Source: G965200765 sp965200765 (GTDB lineage: Bacteria; Pseudomonadota; Gammaproteobacteria; Arenicellales; JAJDZL01). Taken from it: a stretch of 64,000 nucleotides of DNA. Below, in pieces: positions 9,558 through 18,058 of the stretch; position 1 is the stretch's first letter; each line of letters opens with the position of its first letter. The stretch lies in contig OZ241380.1 in NCBI GenBank assembly GCA_965200765.1, forward strand, positions 124,001-188,000, given 5' to 3'. The notes below the pieces were generated by a model. The model was not told where the DNA came from. It searched no databases and saw nothing but the letters and a program-made list of their open reading frames with translations. The position numbers were made by a program, and so were the translations under genes.

Positions 9558-11012
9558 ATGCGATACAAGGCAGTACTGAAACTTCTCGGACAATTGCTTG
9601 CATTGTTCAGTTTGACAATCTTGCCGCCGATATTTGTTTCTTTCTACTATGGCGACGGTGCACACGGCGCTTTTGTCTATTCCTTTCTCATTACGTTGAT
9701 TACCGGCGGCAGTATTTGGTATCTGGCGCACAAAGATCAAAAGCAAGTAGGTTTGCGAGAAGGGTTTCTTTGCGTGGTTGGATTCTGGATTTCGATTGCG
9801 ACAGCAGGTATGCTTCCATTTCTGCTGTCGGAGCAGCCTGACATCAGACTGGCGGATGCATTTTTTGAATCCATGTCAGGTCTTACGACTACTGGTGCCA
9901 CAGTTCTGGTTGGACTTGACGATTTGCCGAGATCCATATTGTACTACCGGCAGCAACTTCAGTGGTTGGGGGGAATGGGGATCATTGTTTTGGCGGTTGC
10001 AGTTATGCCCATGCTGGGGGTTGGCGGAATGCAGTTGTTCCAGGCTGAAACAAGCAAAACGGGAAAGTATTCAAAGTTGACTCCGCGCATTGCGGAAACT
10101 GCGAAAGCGCTTTGGTTTCTTTATCTTGTACTGACAATTTTCTGTGTGCTGGCCTACCTGGCAGCAGGAATGGAATTATTTGATGCAATTGCGCATAGTT
10201 TTTCAACGATTGCAATTGGAGGGTTTTCAACCCATGATGCCAGCTTCGCTTACTTTGAAGGGAATCCGAAAATCCTGTTTACTTGCACGGTCTTGATGAT
10301 TGTCGCGGGCATCAATTTCGGGCTTCATTTTCTTGCTTGGCGAAACTTGAGTCTGCTTCACTATTGGCGCGACACCGAAGTTCGAGTGTATCTCGCAATT
10401 ATGCTAACAAGCATACTGATTGCCTGTACGATATTGATTCAAGCAGGGTCGTTCACGGAAGTGTCCGAGGCCATCAAGCACGGATTATTCCAAGTTGTAT
10501 CTTTTGCAACCACGACGGGGTTTACAACAGTTGACCATACGCAATGGCCACTGCTTTTGCCGGCTATGTTGCTGGCAATCAGCATCATCGGCGGGTGTGC
10601 AGGTTCCACTGCGGGCGGTTTGAAAGTAATAAGGGTGATATTGCTGTTCAAGCAAGGCTATCGGGAAACGCTCAAGCTGATTCATCCAGATGCGCGGTTT
10701 CCGATTCGCCTAAACAATGTACGGATTTCCGATTCGGTAGCGAATGCAATCTGGGGATTTTTCGCGTTGTATGTGCTTAGCTTTGTTTGTATCTCACTGG
10801 TGCTTATGTTGTTGGGACTTGATATGATCAGTGCATATTCTACAGTTACGGCATGCTTGAACAATTTGGGTCCTGCACTAGGCAAGGCATCATCCGGATA
10901 TTCTGAACTGAGTGACCCCCAAAAGTGGGTTCTGGCATTTACAATGTTGCTGGGGCGCCTGGAACTATTGACGTTGCTTGTTCTTTTTACTGTGCGCTAC
11001 TGGCGCGACTGA
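9558..11012 (+). CDS. trkH: Trk potassium uptake protein TrkH
   Basis: 484 residues, the K+-conducting membrane subunit. Four pore-loop repeats are visible by their filter-like blocks: SMSGLTTTGATVL, HSFSTIAIGGFSTHDASF, SFATTTGFTTVD and TACLNNLGPALG, each between membrane pairs. The family blocks QWLGGMGIIVLAVAVMPMLG and GGCAGSTAGGLKVIRVILL are intact. It works with TrkA encoded just upstream. The stop is followed directly by the next gene (no gap), so the run trkA-trkH-TPR is one unit. Confidence 0.95.
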   Translation: MRYKAVLKLLGQLLALFSLTILPPIFVSFYYGDGAHGAFVYSFLITLITGGSIWYLAHKDQKQVGLREGFLCVVGFWISIATAGMLPFLLSEQPDIRLADAFFESMSGLTTTGATVLVGLDDLPRSILYYRQQLQWLGGMGIIVLAVAVMPMLGVGGMQLFQAETSKTGKYSKLTPRIAETAKALWFLYLVLTIFCVLAYLAAGMELFDAIAHSFSTIAIGGFSTHDASFAYFEGNPKILFTCTVLMIVAGINFGLHFLAWRNLSLLHYWRDTEVRVYLAIMLTSILIACTILIQAGSFTEVSEAIKHGLFQVVSFATTTGFTTVDHTQWPLLLPAMLLAISIIGGCAGSTAGGLKVIRVILLFKQGYRETLKLIHPDARFPIRLNNVRISDSVANAIWGFFALYVLSFVCISLVLMLLGLDMISAYSTVTACLNNLGPALGKASSGYSELSDPQKWVLAFTMLLGRLELLTLLVLFTVRYWRD

Positions 11013-11015
11013 TTG

Positions 11016-11360
11016 ATGGTTGAAACAGACATCGAAGCGAGAATCAAACAACTGGAGCAGTTGCTTGCAAACGGTCGGGACGATCAATTGTTACGTTTCA
11101 GTTTGGGTTCGGACTGCCTGCAGGCGGGTCGCTTCAGTGAAGCGATTGAACACCTGAACAAAGCGGTTATTCACAATCAAAATTATTCTGCTGCGTACAA
11201 GTTGTTAGGAAAGGCGCATACTGGAAATGGTGACATTGCAAGCGCTGAAGTTGCTTACAAAGAAGGGATTGAATCGGCTGAAAGGGCGGGAGACAAACAG
11301 GCGGCCAAGGAGATGCAGGTGTTTTTGAAGCGACTTGAGAAAGAGTCAAATCAGAAGTAG
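11016..11360 (+). CDS. Small TPR-repeat protein
   Basis: About 114 residues from the ATG at 11016; an overlapping TTG at 11013 is also possible. The body is two to three tetratricopeptide repeats (LLRFSLGSDCLQAGRFSEAIEHLNKAV, then YSAAYKLLGKAHTGNGDIASAEVAYKEGIE, then a partial helix pair), framed by charged ends. TPR units bind other proteins; the partner is not known. It starts 3 bases after the trkH stop and is probably cotranscribed with it. The stretch 11361-11590 after it holds no gene I can support. Confidence 0.8.
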   Translation: MVETDIEARIKQLEQLLANGRDDQLLRFSLGSDCLQAGRFSEAIEHLNKAVIHNQNYSAAYKLLGKAHTGNGDIASAEVAYKEGIESAERAGDKQAAKEMQVFLKRLEKESNQK

Positions 11361-11590
11361 GCCATGTACTGGGTCATGCTGATCATCTGGAATGTCCACA
11401 AGGTGTTCGCCAACGCGATGAGTAAAGTAGAGACTACGAGAACAATACCGGTTGTTTCAAGTATAGAATTTGAAGCAAAAGTCTTGCAATGAAGGTGCAG
11501 GAACTATTCAGACCTAATCGATTCTGGACTTTGTCAATAATACAACTCCATGCTCAGCAGTATCGTAAGGCAAGACACCAAAACTTCGGA

Positions 11591-12427
11591 TTAACGTGAT
11601 TCCGATACACTGGAATCTGTTCCTTTGTTGGTAGCACGATTTCTCACCTTGCGACTTTTCTCTGTCCTGTTCTCTCCATCGGCATGTAATCTGTCTTGTA
11701 TCAGATCGTAATATGGTTTGTGCATTTCACAAGATATGAAATTTCGTTTCATATTTTTTGCTAACATCAACTCAGAACCACTACCGCCGAACAAAACAAA
11801 AATCAAATCATCAGGTTTTGTGGTAGCGTTGTACAGCATTTCAACAAGTTTCAAAGGGATTTGACACGCGTGGACAGTTTTGTCTTTTGAAACATTTTTC
11901 ACAAGGTCAAAATAAAACCAGGAATAAGGCATTCTACCTTTGGAGCCAAGAGCTATTCTTTCTTTGATGCGCCTGTCATCCGGATTTTTATAAGGTTGTG
12001 CGACTTGGGATTTGTAGAACGCATTATTTTTGGACTTTGTCGCGTGCAGAATGGACCTGTGTGCGGTTGTAAAGCGACGATTGGAATGCCCAACATTCGT
12101 GTTGTAGGTCCAAACATATTCATGTACTGAGTGGGCGATATCATCCAGACATTGGACACGCAGGTATGCATTTTGACGCGGATAATTGATCGTAAACAGA
12201 TTTCCGGTGTCTTTCAATATCCGCATAGACTCTGCGATCAATTGGCTGTACCAAGCGATATATTCATTCCATGCTTTTGTATAGCGTACTCCGCCATAGT
12301 TGATGCCAACATTATAGTCCGGGTCGGCGTAAACAAGGTTGATGCAATTATCAGGCAATGATTGCATTACTTTCATAACATCAGAATGGAAGACTTGATT
12401 ATGGAATGTTGCTGACAAATCGTTCAC
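11591..12427 (-). CDS. Site-specific DNA methyltransferase, beta class
   Basis: 278 residues. Motif IV comes first (residues 35-39, DPDYN, a variant of DPPYN) and the SAM-binding motif I lies near the C-terminus (FVLFGGSGSE), so the order IV-TRD-I marks the beta class. Such enzymes methylate adenine N6 or cytosine N4; DPPY-like motifs with a following Asn are more common in adenine enzymes, but this one is ambiguous. No restriction nuclease of matching kind is adjacent, so it may be an orphan modification enzyme or part of the island up to 19.7 kb. The tail is basic and Ser-rich. It stands alone, convergent with the trk unit. Confidence 0.82.
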   Translation of the reverse strand: MNDLSATFHNQVFHSDVMKVMQSLPDNCINLVYADPDYNVGINYGGVRYTKAWNEYIAWYSQLIAESMRILKDTGNLFTINYPRQNAYLRVQCLDDIAHSVHEYVWTYNTNVGHSNRRFTTAHRSILHATKSKNNAFYKSQVAQPYKNPDDRRIKERIALGSKGRMPYSWFYFDLVKNVSKDKTVHACQIPLKLVEMLYNATTKPDDLIFVLFGGSGSELMLAKNMKRNFISCEMHKPYYDLIQDRLHADGENRTEKSRKVRNRATNKGTDSSVSESR

Positions 12428-12645
12428 TGGTCGCGGTCCAGTAGCTTGAATTCTGACTTCTTGACCAAACTTATTGAATCTATGCTACCAGAATTCGTGA
12501 AATTATACAAATATATATGCAAGATGTTCTCTTCTTTGCTCTCCCCTCGAAGCAAGTAATTTCAGTATATTTACGGTATTTTCAATGTGCAGACATGCGA
12601 AAGTAGCCGCAGAATTGCTAGTGACTGTGCTTCAGAATCAATCCG

Positions 12646-12792
12646 GTGAACTGCAAAGTGGTTTACGGTACAGCCCTTTCAGCGAATCTCCAAGTTGAAA
12701 TTTGCGATTATGAAAAATTGTTGAATGAAATTACTAAGATTAAATTGAGGGAACCATATAAGAGAATTACTGTACATTTTGGAACCCTGTGA
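12646..12792 (+). other. Gap 12428-12796 with a short open frame, possible gene relic
   Basis: This 370-base AT-rich gap has no recognisable gene. The only thing that looks protein-like is a 48-codon plus-strand frame from GTG 12646 to TGA 12792 (blocks ALSANLQVEICDYEKLL and IKLREPYKRITVHFG), which has no clear ribosome site and no ATG. It could be the tail of a lost gene; I do not recognise it. Confidence 0.2.
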
Positions 12793-12796
12793 TTAT

Positions 12797-13366
12797 CTAT
12801 TGTACTTTAGTCTCTGAAGAAGCATGAAATTTTGCTACAATATTATCCAATTGTTCTTGTTGAGATTCAACTAAAATTGCTGATTTTCCGTGGAGTACTT
12901 GAACAAGTGCTCTTCTAATCAGAATTTCCTCCCATTCTGCATCGTCCCACCCTTGTGGCACATAATTGCCTTCAAGAATTTCTAATTTCTCGATTTTAAT
13001 TTTTAGCGTTTCTGCAATTTCTCCTATTAACAATGTCAATAATTTTTCTCGCTTAGCTTGAAACTGTTGGCACTTCTCTTGTTCTGCGATAGGCGGGAAA
13101 GGTTCGGATAATTTTTCCAAGTAGTTTTTCCAAGCAGTAATTACGTCTGGATACTTGATAAATTCTAATTCAACAAGATTCAACGCCTGTACATGTTCCC
13201 AAGATAGCAATTGCTTTCTTGTTCGCATCAGTGTACGAAATATTTCCATCCTTCTAGCTTTTTCAGCGCGTGAATTATCTAGCCAACGAGAAACTAACAG
13301 TGCACTGAATGGTCCCAAAAATATTGCAACAATTGTTAAAGCTGGCCAAAGCCAATTATAAGTCAT
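12797..13366 (-). CDS. DUF6680-like membrane-anchored protein
   Basis: 189 residues. One N-terminal membrane helix (about residues 6-26, WPALTIVAIFLGPFSALLVSRW) is followed by a basic patch (NSRAEKARRMEIFRTLMRTRKQL) and a long helical, charged cytoplasmic part. The pattern WPA....GP..A..VSR.L + RR..IFRTLM.TR fits DUF6680 proteins as I remember them; function unknown. Its ATG overlaps the stop of the upstream gene (ATGA at 13363-13366), so the pair is cotranscribed and translationally coupled. The DNA here is AT-rich compared with the housekeeping part, which suits a transferred segment. Confidence 0.6.
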   Translation of the reverse strand: MTYNWLWPALTIVAIFLGPFSALLVSRWLDNSRAEKARRMEIFRTLMRTRKQLLSWEHVQALNLVELEFIKYPDVITAWKNYLEKLSEPFPPIAEQEKCQQFQAKREKLLTLLIGEIAETLKIKIEKLEILEGNYVPQGWDDAEWEEILIRRALVQVLHGKSAILVESQQEQLDNIVAKFHASSETKVQ

Positions 13367-13701
13367 GACGTTCTTCGTAGTCTCTTAAAAATTACATTAA
13401 TAGGTCCTTCAGATGTTTGAATTCCGATTGGATATCCATTGCCAAAATTTTCGGGCAGAATTTTTGTAAAATTTTGTGTTGGGGTTTCTTTTTTAGCAAC
13501 TCCACCATTCATTAATCTGCTCCCTAGCGGTGTTTGGAACGTCAATGAAATTTTCAAATTGTGATCATCAACCTCTTCAAATGTACCATCAAGTGTTCCA
13601 CCGATAGAGTCTGCTCCTGTAATCAAACCATCTTTCATCACCAGAACAGCATGTCCAGATATTTCTGACCCAATGTAGTGCATAGCATAAATTCCTTCCA
13701 T
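13363..13701 (-). CDS. GrlR-like small protein
   Basis: 112 residues, preceded by GAGGT at a normal distance. The first half reads MEGIYAMHYIGSEISGHAVLVMKDGLITGADSIG.LDGTFEEVDD, which resembles the small beta-barrel GrlR family (named from a type III secretion repressor, but widespread in unrelated small operons). The C-terminal half is less conserved. It forms a two-gene unit with the DUF6680-like membrane protein by a 4-base overlap. The domain link is by pattern memory only, and no type III secretion genes are near, so do not read a secretion role into it. Confidence 0.5.
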   Translation of the reverse strand: MEGIYAMHYIGSEISGHAVLVMKDGLITGADSIGGTLDGTFEEVDDHNLKISLTFQTPLGSRLMNGGVAKKETPTQNFTKILPENFGNGYPIGIQTSEGPINVIFKRLRRTS

Positions 13702-13724
13702 TTTAAGTACCTCAATCTATTGAA

Positions 13725-14363
13725 TTAAAATTTTGTGCCTCTATAGCTATAAGTGAGGCAAGGCTGAAACGGCATATGAGTCAATGGCGGCTTGCAACAA
13801 GAGGGCCGGCACTGAGGTTCCCAGAATCGGCGATTGAAATCGAAATCAATCTCGTCAATTTTTTCTTGAAGGAATCGATGCGATACCCTGTGAAAGATTC
13901 CCGCCAGAAAACTCTTGAAGTTGTTGACGACAATATGAACCTTCAGAAGCGATTCGCCCACTTTTTCGGGTAGGATGGCATCGACTTGTTGCCGATGCAT
14001 TCGATAAGCGATCGGCAAAGCCATGTCAACCATCTTGAAAAATTGTTCAGTCGAAATCCTGACTTGCTCAGACCCTATCAGATAGATCGCTACAAACCGT
14101 TTGGGCAACTGCAACCACGTAGGCACGAAACCAGTCCAGACCGTCGGTAAATCTTGACGTTCGTATTTGGTACACTTGTGCAAATGACGGAGTTTCAGCT
14201 GGCAGGACTTGTCGTGCCTGCGCTTCGGGCAGACCAATCCGTTTTCCCAACGGTACCGATTCAACTCTTCCAGACAAGCCACTTGCGTCGAACACATCTG
14301 TACCTGTTCCAAAAAATTGGAAGGGTTCCACTGCATTTGAGTTACTCTCGCTAGCATGTTCAA
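13725..14363 (-). pseudogene. IS1595-family transposase, internally deleted
   Basis: The open frame keeps the N-terminal part of an IS1595-type transposase (EELNRYRWENGLVCPKRRHD with damaged zinc ribbon, then FVAIYLIGSEQVRISTEQF) and the C-terminal part (LLKVHIVVNNFKSFLAG, HRVSHRFLQEKIDEI, FNRRFWEPQ), but the middle with the DDE-type catalytic residues is missing. The family is normally about 300 residues; this frame has 212 and a junk C-terminal tail. It cannot transpose by itself. A second fragment of the same family lies at 49.6-49.9 kb with a near-identical KVHIV..NFKSFLAG block. Confidence 0.75.
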
Positions 14364-14442
14364 TCAAATAGTTGCTGTTGCATTATAGGACAAACTTTGA
14401 CAATAGTTAGAAGCATGTTTATATTTTGTTGTCAAATTCAGG

Positions 14443-15264
14443 CTATTTGCTCCCGGTATTTGACTCGGCTAATCGGTCCATCAAATTCGATGCTCCTCCA
14501 AGAGACCATCCACCGTCTACTGGAATCACTGCACCGCTGATGTAGCTTGCGAACGGTGATGCAAGAAACATGGCCGTCCTTCCGATGTCCAAGGTAGTAC
14601 CCAACCGTTTGACCGGGACTGAATTTGTGACAGAGTCGAGCAATTCCTTTGTGGGTGCTAGCCGCTTCATTCCCTCTGTATTTTCAATTGGCCCTGGCAC
14701 GATTGAATTTACCCGTATCCCGTCTTCGCCCCACTCCATCGCAAATGTTCTGGTCAACATATCGACTCCTGCTTTCGCTGCACAGACATGGGCCTGTAGC
14801 TTCATGGGCAGAAAGGCTTGTGGTGCTGATATGTTGATCACAGAACTACCCGGTTTCACGAGATGAGAATAGGCGGCGCGCAAGACATGGTAAGTTCCCT
14901 GAAGGTCAATGTTCATCACGGCCGTAAACGCATTCGGTGACATATCAACCGCGCGTGCAGGAAAATTGCCAGCAGCACCAGAAACCAAAACCTCAAACTT
15001 GCCATATTTCTTTTGAAACTCCGCAAAACCTGATTCAATAGCCGAATAGTCTCGGACGTCGGCACTGAAACCCGATACAGAATTTCCATGCTGTTCCAAC
15101 AGTTGACACGCCGCTTCAACTTTTTCTGGCTTTCGGCTTACGACTCCCAAGTTGGCACCGGCCTCAGCGAAACATTGAGCGACACCAAGATTGATTCCGC
15201 TAGTCCCGCCGACTACCACTACGAACTTGTCAGAAAAATCAAGTGAGACAGGTGAATTGGGCAC
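14443..15264 (-). CDS. SDR oxidoreductase, 2,4-dienoyl-CoA reductase type
   Basis: 273 residues, Rossmann fold. The cofactor loop is GGTSGINLG, and SGAAGNFPARAVDMSPNAF followed by DLQGTYHVLRAA is typical of peroxisomal-type 2,4-dienoyl-CoA reductases. The classical Tyr-x-x-x-Lys is changed to H-x-x-x-x-K-like (QAHVCAAKAGVDMLTR), again as in that subgroup, and the C-terminus has VNSIVPGPIENTEG and SGAVIPVDGGWSLGG. The likely substrate is an unsaturated fatty acyl-CoA, used in beta-oxidation, but other SDR substrates are possible. Alone between an IS remnant and a small membrane gene. Confidence 0.8.
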   Translation of the reverse strand: MPNSPVSLDFSDKFVVVVGGTSGINLGVAQCFAEAGANLGVVSRKPEKVEAACQLLEQHGNSVSGFSADVRDYSAIESGFAEFQKKYGKFEVLVSGAAGNFPARAVDMSPNAFTAVMNIDLQGTYHVLRAAYSHLVKPGSSVINISAPQAFLPMKLQAHVCAAKAGVDMLTRTFAMEWGEDGIRVNSIVPGPIENTEGMKRLAPTKELLDSVTNSVPVKRLGTTLDIGRTAMFLASPFASYISGAVIPVDGGWSLGGASNLMDRLAESNTGSK

Positions 15265-15335
15265 TGTTCAGCAGTAATAAGTGTTGGAATTACGTGAAGC
15301 AGTTTGAATGGCAGAAATTCAACAGAGGAGCAAAA

Positions 15336-15497
15336 TTATGCCGTCTCCTTTCCTTCCCGTGCCGAGAGCACCATGTAAATGATTGATATTACAATACCCC
15401 AGTAGGCTACATTCACGAATATACCGTCCAGAAAGGTGTTCATGGTTGAGAGAATCAGGCACATAATGATGGCGACCACTCCAAGAAGGTAGTTCAT
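15336..15497 (-). CDS. Small two-helix membrane protein
   Basis: 53 residues (start MNYLLGVVAIIMCLILS). GGAG lies 7 bases before the ATG. Two hydrophobic segments (about residues 3-17 and 28-45, VAYWGIVISIIYMVLSA) are joined by a short loop with an Asp, and the tail is charged (REGKETA). The codon use and ribosome site support a real gene, but no family is recognised. It sits between the SDR gene and the HNH nuclease gene on the same strand. Confidence 0.6.
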   Translation of the reverse strand: MNYLLGVVAIIMCLILSTMNTFLDGIFVNVAYWGIVISIIYMVLSAREGKETA

Positions 15498-15593
15498 TCG
15501 TTGTACTCCATTAAGTTTGATTGGTCAAAGTGTAACTGATGAGATTGTAGCAAAATTCAGAGATGCTGCTTTCGCAATTTACCTTGCCATTTC

Positions 15594-16523
15594 CTAACAA
15601 ATGTCCATCGCTGGTTCATGAAAAACATTCTTCCTGTGCCACTTTAGGCGATCTTCGGAAGGATAATAGGATGAACTATGCGGAAGATAGATTTGTTTCC
15701 CGTTGAGATTCCCCATGTATTGATGATGTGATTGCAGTCCGTGAAGTTGTCCTGATACTGTCACATTGTAGTCTTCACTCACAGTAATCGCTCCCAAGTC
15801 AAATGCCTTATGGTGATTCGCGCAAAGTGCCAGTCCATTGGTCACTTCATCCGGTCCATCGTAGCACCACCAATGTATGTGTGCCGCTTCCAATCCGATA
15901 TGTTGTCCACCCAAGCCCATATCAAATGCACAGAAGCTACATTTCCACCCATAAGCATTCAGAACCTCTTTACGGAACTTTGGATCTCTGCGCCTTTCGC
16001 TGGGCTTGGTGCTCATTGACAACTCGAGCTCCATTGACAATCCGATCGAATCCAGAATTTCCTGATGAAGTCCGCTGGTAAAGTGCTGATTGAGGGTAAG
16101 TTGGGCAATCTGAACTAGTAACGAGTTATCGCGTTTCAACGCTTCATAAACATCCTGAGTAAAACCGCCTCGAAATTTGCCAGAGATGAGCTGTGAGTTC
16201 GATTTTGGAACTGATTTGCCGTGATGACTGCTTGGCTCGCTTCCTTCTACCTCCCAAATTTTATCGCTTTGTAGATGGTAGAATGGCAGATAGGTATGAT
16301 GATACTTGTTCCCGAACACTGTCAACAAGTTACGCAAAGGCTCTGCAATTTCCTCATACAAAATCATCCGTTCCCTTCCTTGTTGGACATGTGCCAAAGT
16401 CAACAACACCAGAAGGGGTTTGTGTGGAGCGCGATTATTACCCCGTTTCCAAACTTTCAGACTTGAGAATTGGTCTTTCAGTTCCTGAATTGAAGTTTTA
16501 GTATCGATAATACCCATAGCCAA
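15594..16523 (-). CDS. Sulfur-binding (SBD) HNH restriction endonuclease, type IV-like
   Basis: 309 residues from a TTG at 16523; GGAG precedes it, and an ATG six bases later (16517) is an equal choice. The N-terminal half (APHKPLLVLLTLAHVQQG, then NKYHHTYLPFYHLQSDKIWEV) has the build of the SBD domain that recognises phosphorothioated DNA. The C-terminal half is an HNH nuclease: CSFC, AAHIHWWCYDGPDEVTNGLALCANHHKAFD with His, Asn and His of the motif and the four Cys of the zinc site. Such proteins cut phosphorothioate-modified incoming DNA. No dnd modification genes are in the window, as expected for a type IV enzyme. The SBD call rests on memory of the family layout. Confidence 0.72.
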   Translation of the reverse strand: MAMGIIDTKTSIQELKDQFSSLKVWKRGNNRAPHKPLLVLLTLAHVQQGRERMILYEEIAEPLRNLLTVFGNKYHHTYLPFYHLQSDKIWEVEGSEPSSHHGKSVPKSNSQLISGKFRGGFTQDVYEALKRDNSLLVQIAQLTLNQHFTSGLHQEILDSIGLSMELELSMSTKPSERRRDPKFRKEVLNAYGWKCSFCAFDMGLGGQHIGLEAAHIHWWCYDGPDEVTNGLALCANHHKAFDLGAITVSEDYNVTVSGQLHGLQSHHQYMGNLNGKQIYLPHSSSYYPSEDRLKWHRKNVFHEPAMDIC

Positions 16524-16581
16524 TTGACTCCTGATGTTTCAATGTTCCAGATGAATCAGTGCGAGTTTCTGCATTTCGATT

Positions 16582-17894
16582 GGGTATTATATACAATGAT
16601 AACCAGACCATTGGATACTGTTCTGCCCGGTAGGACGTCCTCCCGAAGTTGACTGGATTATCCTCTTCGGCGAACTATCCTGATTTTCAATTCTCCCCGG
16701 AGCATCGGGCCACCCGCCCAGACTGCCGGACAAGCCGGCACGGAGAATGTTCTTGGCCGCATTCACATCGCGATCCTCTTCATGACCACAATGCTCGCAT
16801 CAATATGTGCGTTCATCCAAGCCAATGTTCATTTTGGGTTTTTCAAAGCATACTGAACAGGTTTGCGACGTGTAGTGCGGGGGTACTTTGAGCAGCATGC
16901 CGCCGGCGCTTTCGGCCTTGTAGGACAGCATGTGGATCAATCCACCCCATTTCTGCTCCAGCACGGAGCGATTCAAGCTTTTCCCTGATTTTCTTTTCTC
17001 TTTCTTCGTCAACTTGCGGATATTCAGATCTTCCATTATGAGATTGGAACTGAATTTCCTGATGATTCTGGTCGACAGTTCATGCAGCCTGCCGTGTTCT
17101 CTTTCAGTCAGTCTCTGGCATTCTTTGGACTACATCAAAATCGCCTTCTTTCTGCTGCTTGAACTTGGCTTGGCACGCGCCACCTTTCTTTGCAGATGCT
17201 TCTTCCTGTTCAGCTTCTTCTTGCGCCGATCAAGCGTTTCGCCTTCAACAACAACTCCATTCGACATTGCCACCACGTTGTCGCCGGCCGGCATTTCGGT
17301 TGTCAACTGGATATTCACTCGCCGCGCAGTCTTCACGATTCGCAGCATCTTCACCCGGCCTTGCAGCTCGCCTTTGAAGCGAAACTTCCCTACTCCCTTT
17401 ATGGATACCGTGTTCCAATTCTTGCGGCGCTTGATATTGAACTGGTCCGTCTCGAACGACCTGACTTTTCTACGTCCCGACTTGAACTTCGGGAAGCCCG
17501 GCTTTTCGCCATTTTTCACTCTGCGGTAGAAATTCTGGAACGCCTTGTCAAGCCGTATCAAAATGCCTCTCTGAGCATCGCATTGATACTGGTTGAACCA
17601 TTCATCGTCCCTTCGTATCTCCGTCAACGAAGGCATCTGACCTTTCCATCCATGCTCCCACTTGGTCCGTTCCTTTCCATACAGCGTTATGTCGACACCT
17701 TTCTCGTAGGCTTCGATTCTTTCCTGCAGGGCACCGTTCCACAACAGCGTCAGCTGGTTCAGAAAGTCATCCAGATGCTCGTGGGTTGACCTGGACAGAT
17801 TTGCAGTGTAGGTATAGGTGCGAATGGTTGCGGAGTTGTTCATAACTTGCCTATCATAGCAAATCATCCTTGGTTATCATTGTATATAATTCCC
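16582..17894 (-). mobile_element. TnpB-carrying element with terminal inverted repeats, degenerate copy
   Basis: 1,313 bases bounded by inverted copies of GGGWATTATATACAATGATAACCA (16582-16605 and 17871-17894, one mismatch). Content and order match the intact copy at 57842-59201; the length difference equals the 48-bp deletion in the gene (see tnpB pseudogene). The flanking nine bases (ATTTCGATT left, TATTCAAGT right) do not match, so no target duplication is visible here, unlike the other copy; recombination or age could explain it. No transposase is inside. Confidence 0.8.
16587..17867 (-). pseudogene. tnpB: TnpB (IS605 OrfB-type RNA-guided nuclease) pseudogene
   Basis: Close relative of the intact gene at 57868-59190 along its full length. 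Three lesions: a TAG at 17130-17132 inside the region after KARKP, a TGA at 16800-16802 where the intact gene has Arg before the second half of the zinc finger, and a 48-bp in-frame deletion that removes DERAPIGIDLGI, including the first RuvC Asp. The deletion ends in a single GACAACGTGGT (17272-17282, complement), which occurs twice in the intact gene, so it arose by recombination between these direct repeats. Frame is otherwise continuous to a TAA in the terminal repeat. The 3' end is very close to the intact copy. Confidence 0.9.
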
Positions 17895-18058
17895 TATTCA
17901 AGTGCTGTCTGAAGCGACTGGGTTCTATCGGCTTGTTGCAATCCAAATGAAGCGGTGACAAGGTGTATCATCTGCTAGTCCACTATTCTCATCGCCAGAA
18001 AATTCGTTTCCTCGCGTGACATTTCACTCTGCACTTCTTTCTCTCTGTGCGCTCTAGA

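Noticed and set aside
17190..17789. Plus-strand frames opposite the TnpB pseudogene
   Set aside because: Shadows of the minus-strand tnpB; the same frames occur opposite the intact copy at 57.9-58.7 kb.
16582..17894. A 9-bp target duplication for the degenerate TnpB copy
   Set aside because: Flanks ATTTCGATT and TATTCAAGT do not match; no duplication can be claimed.
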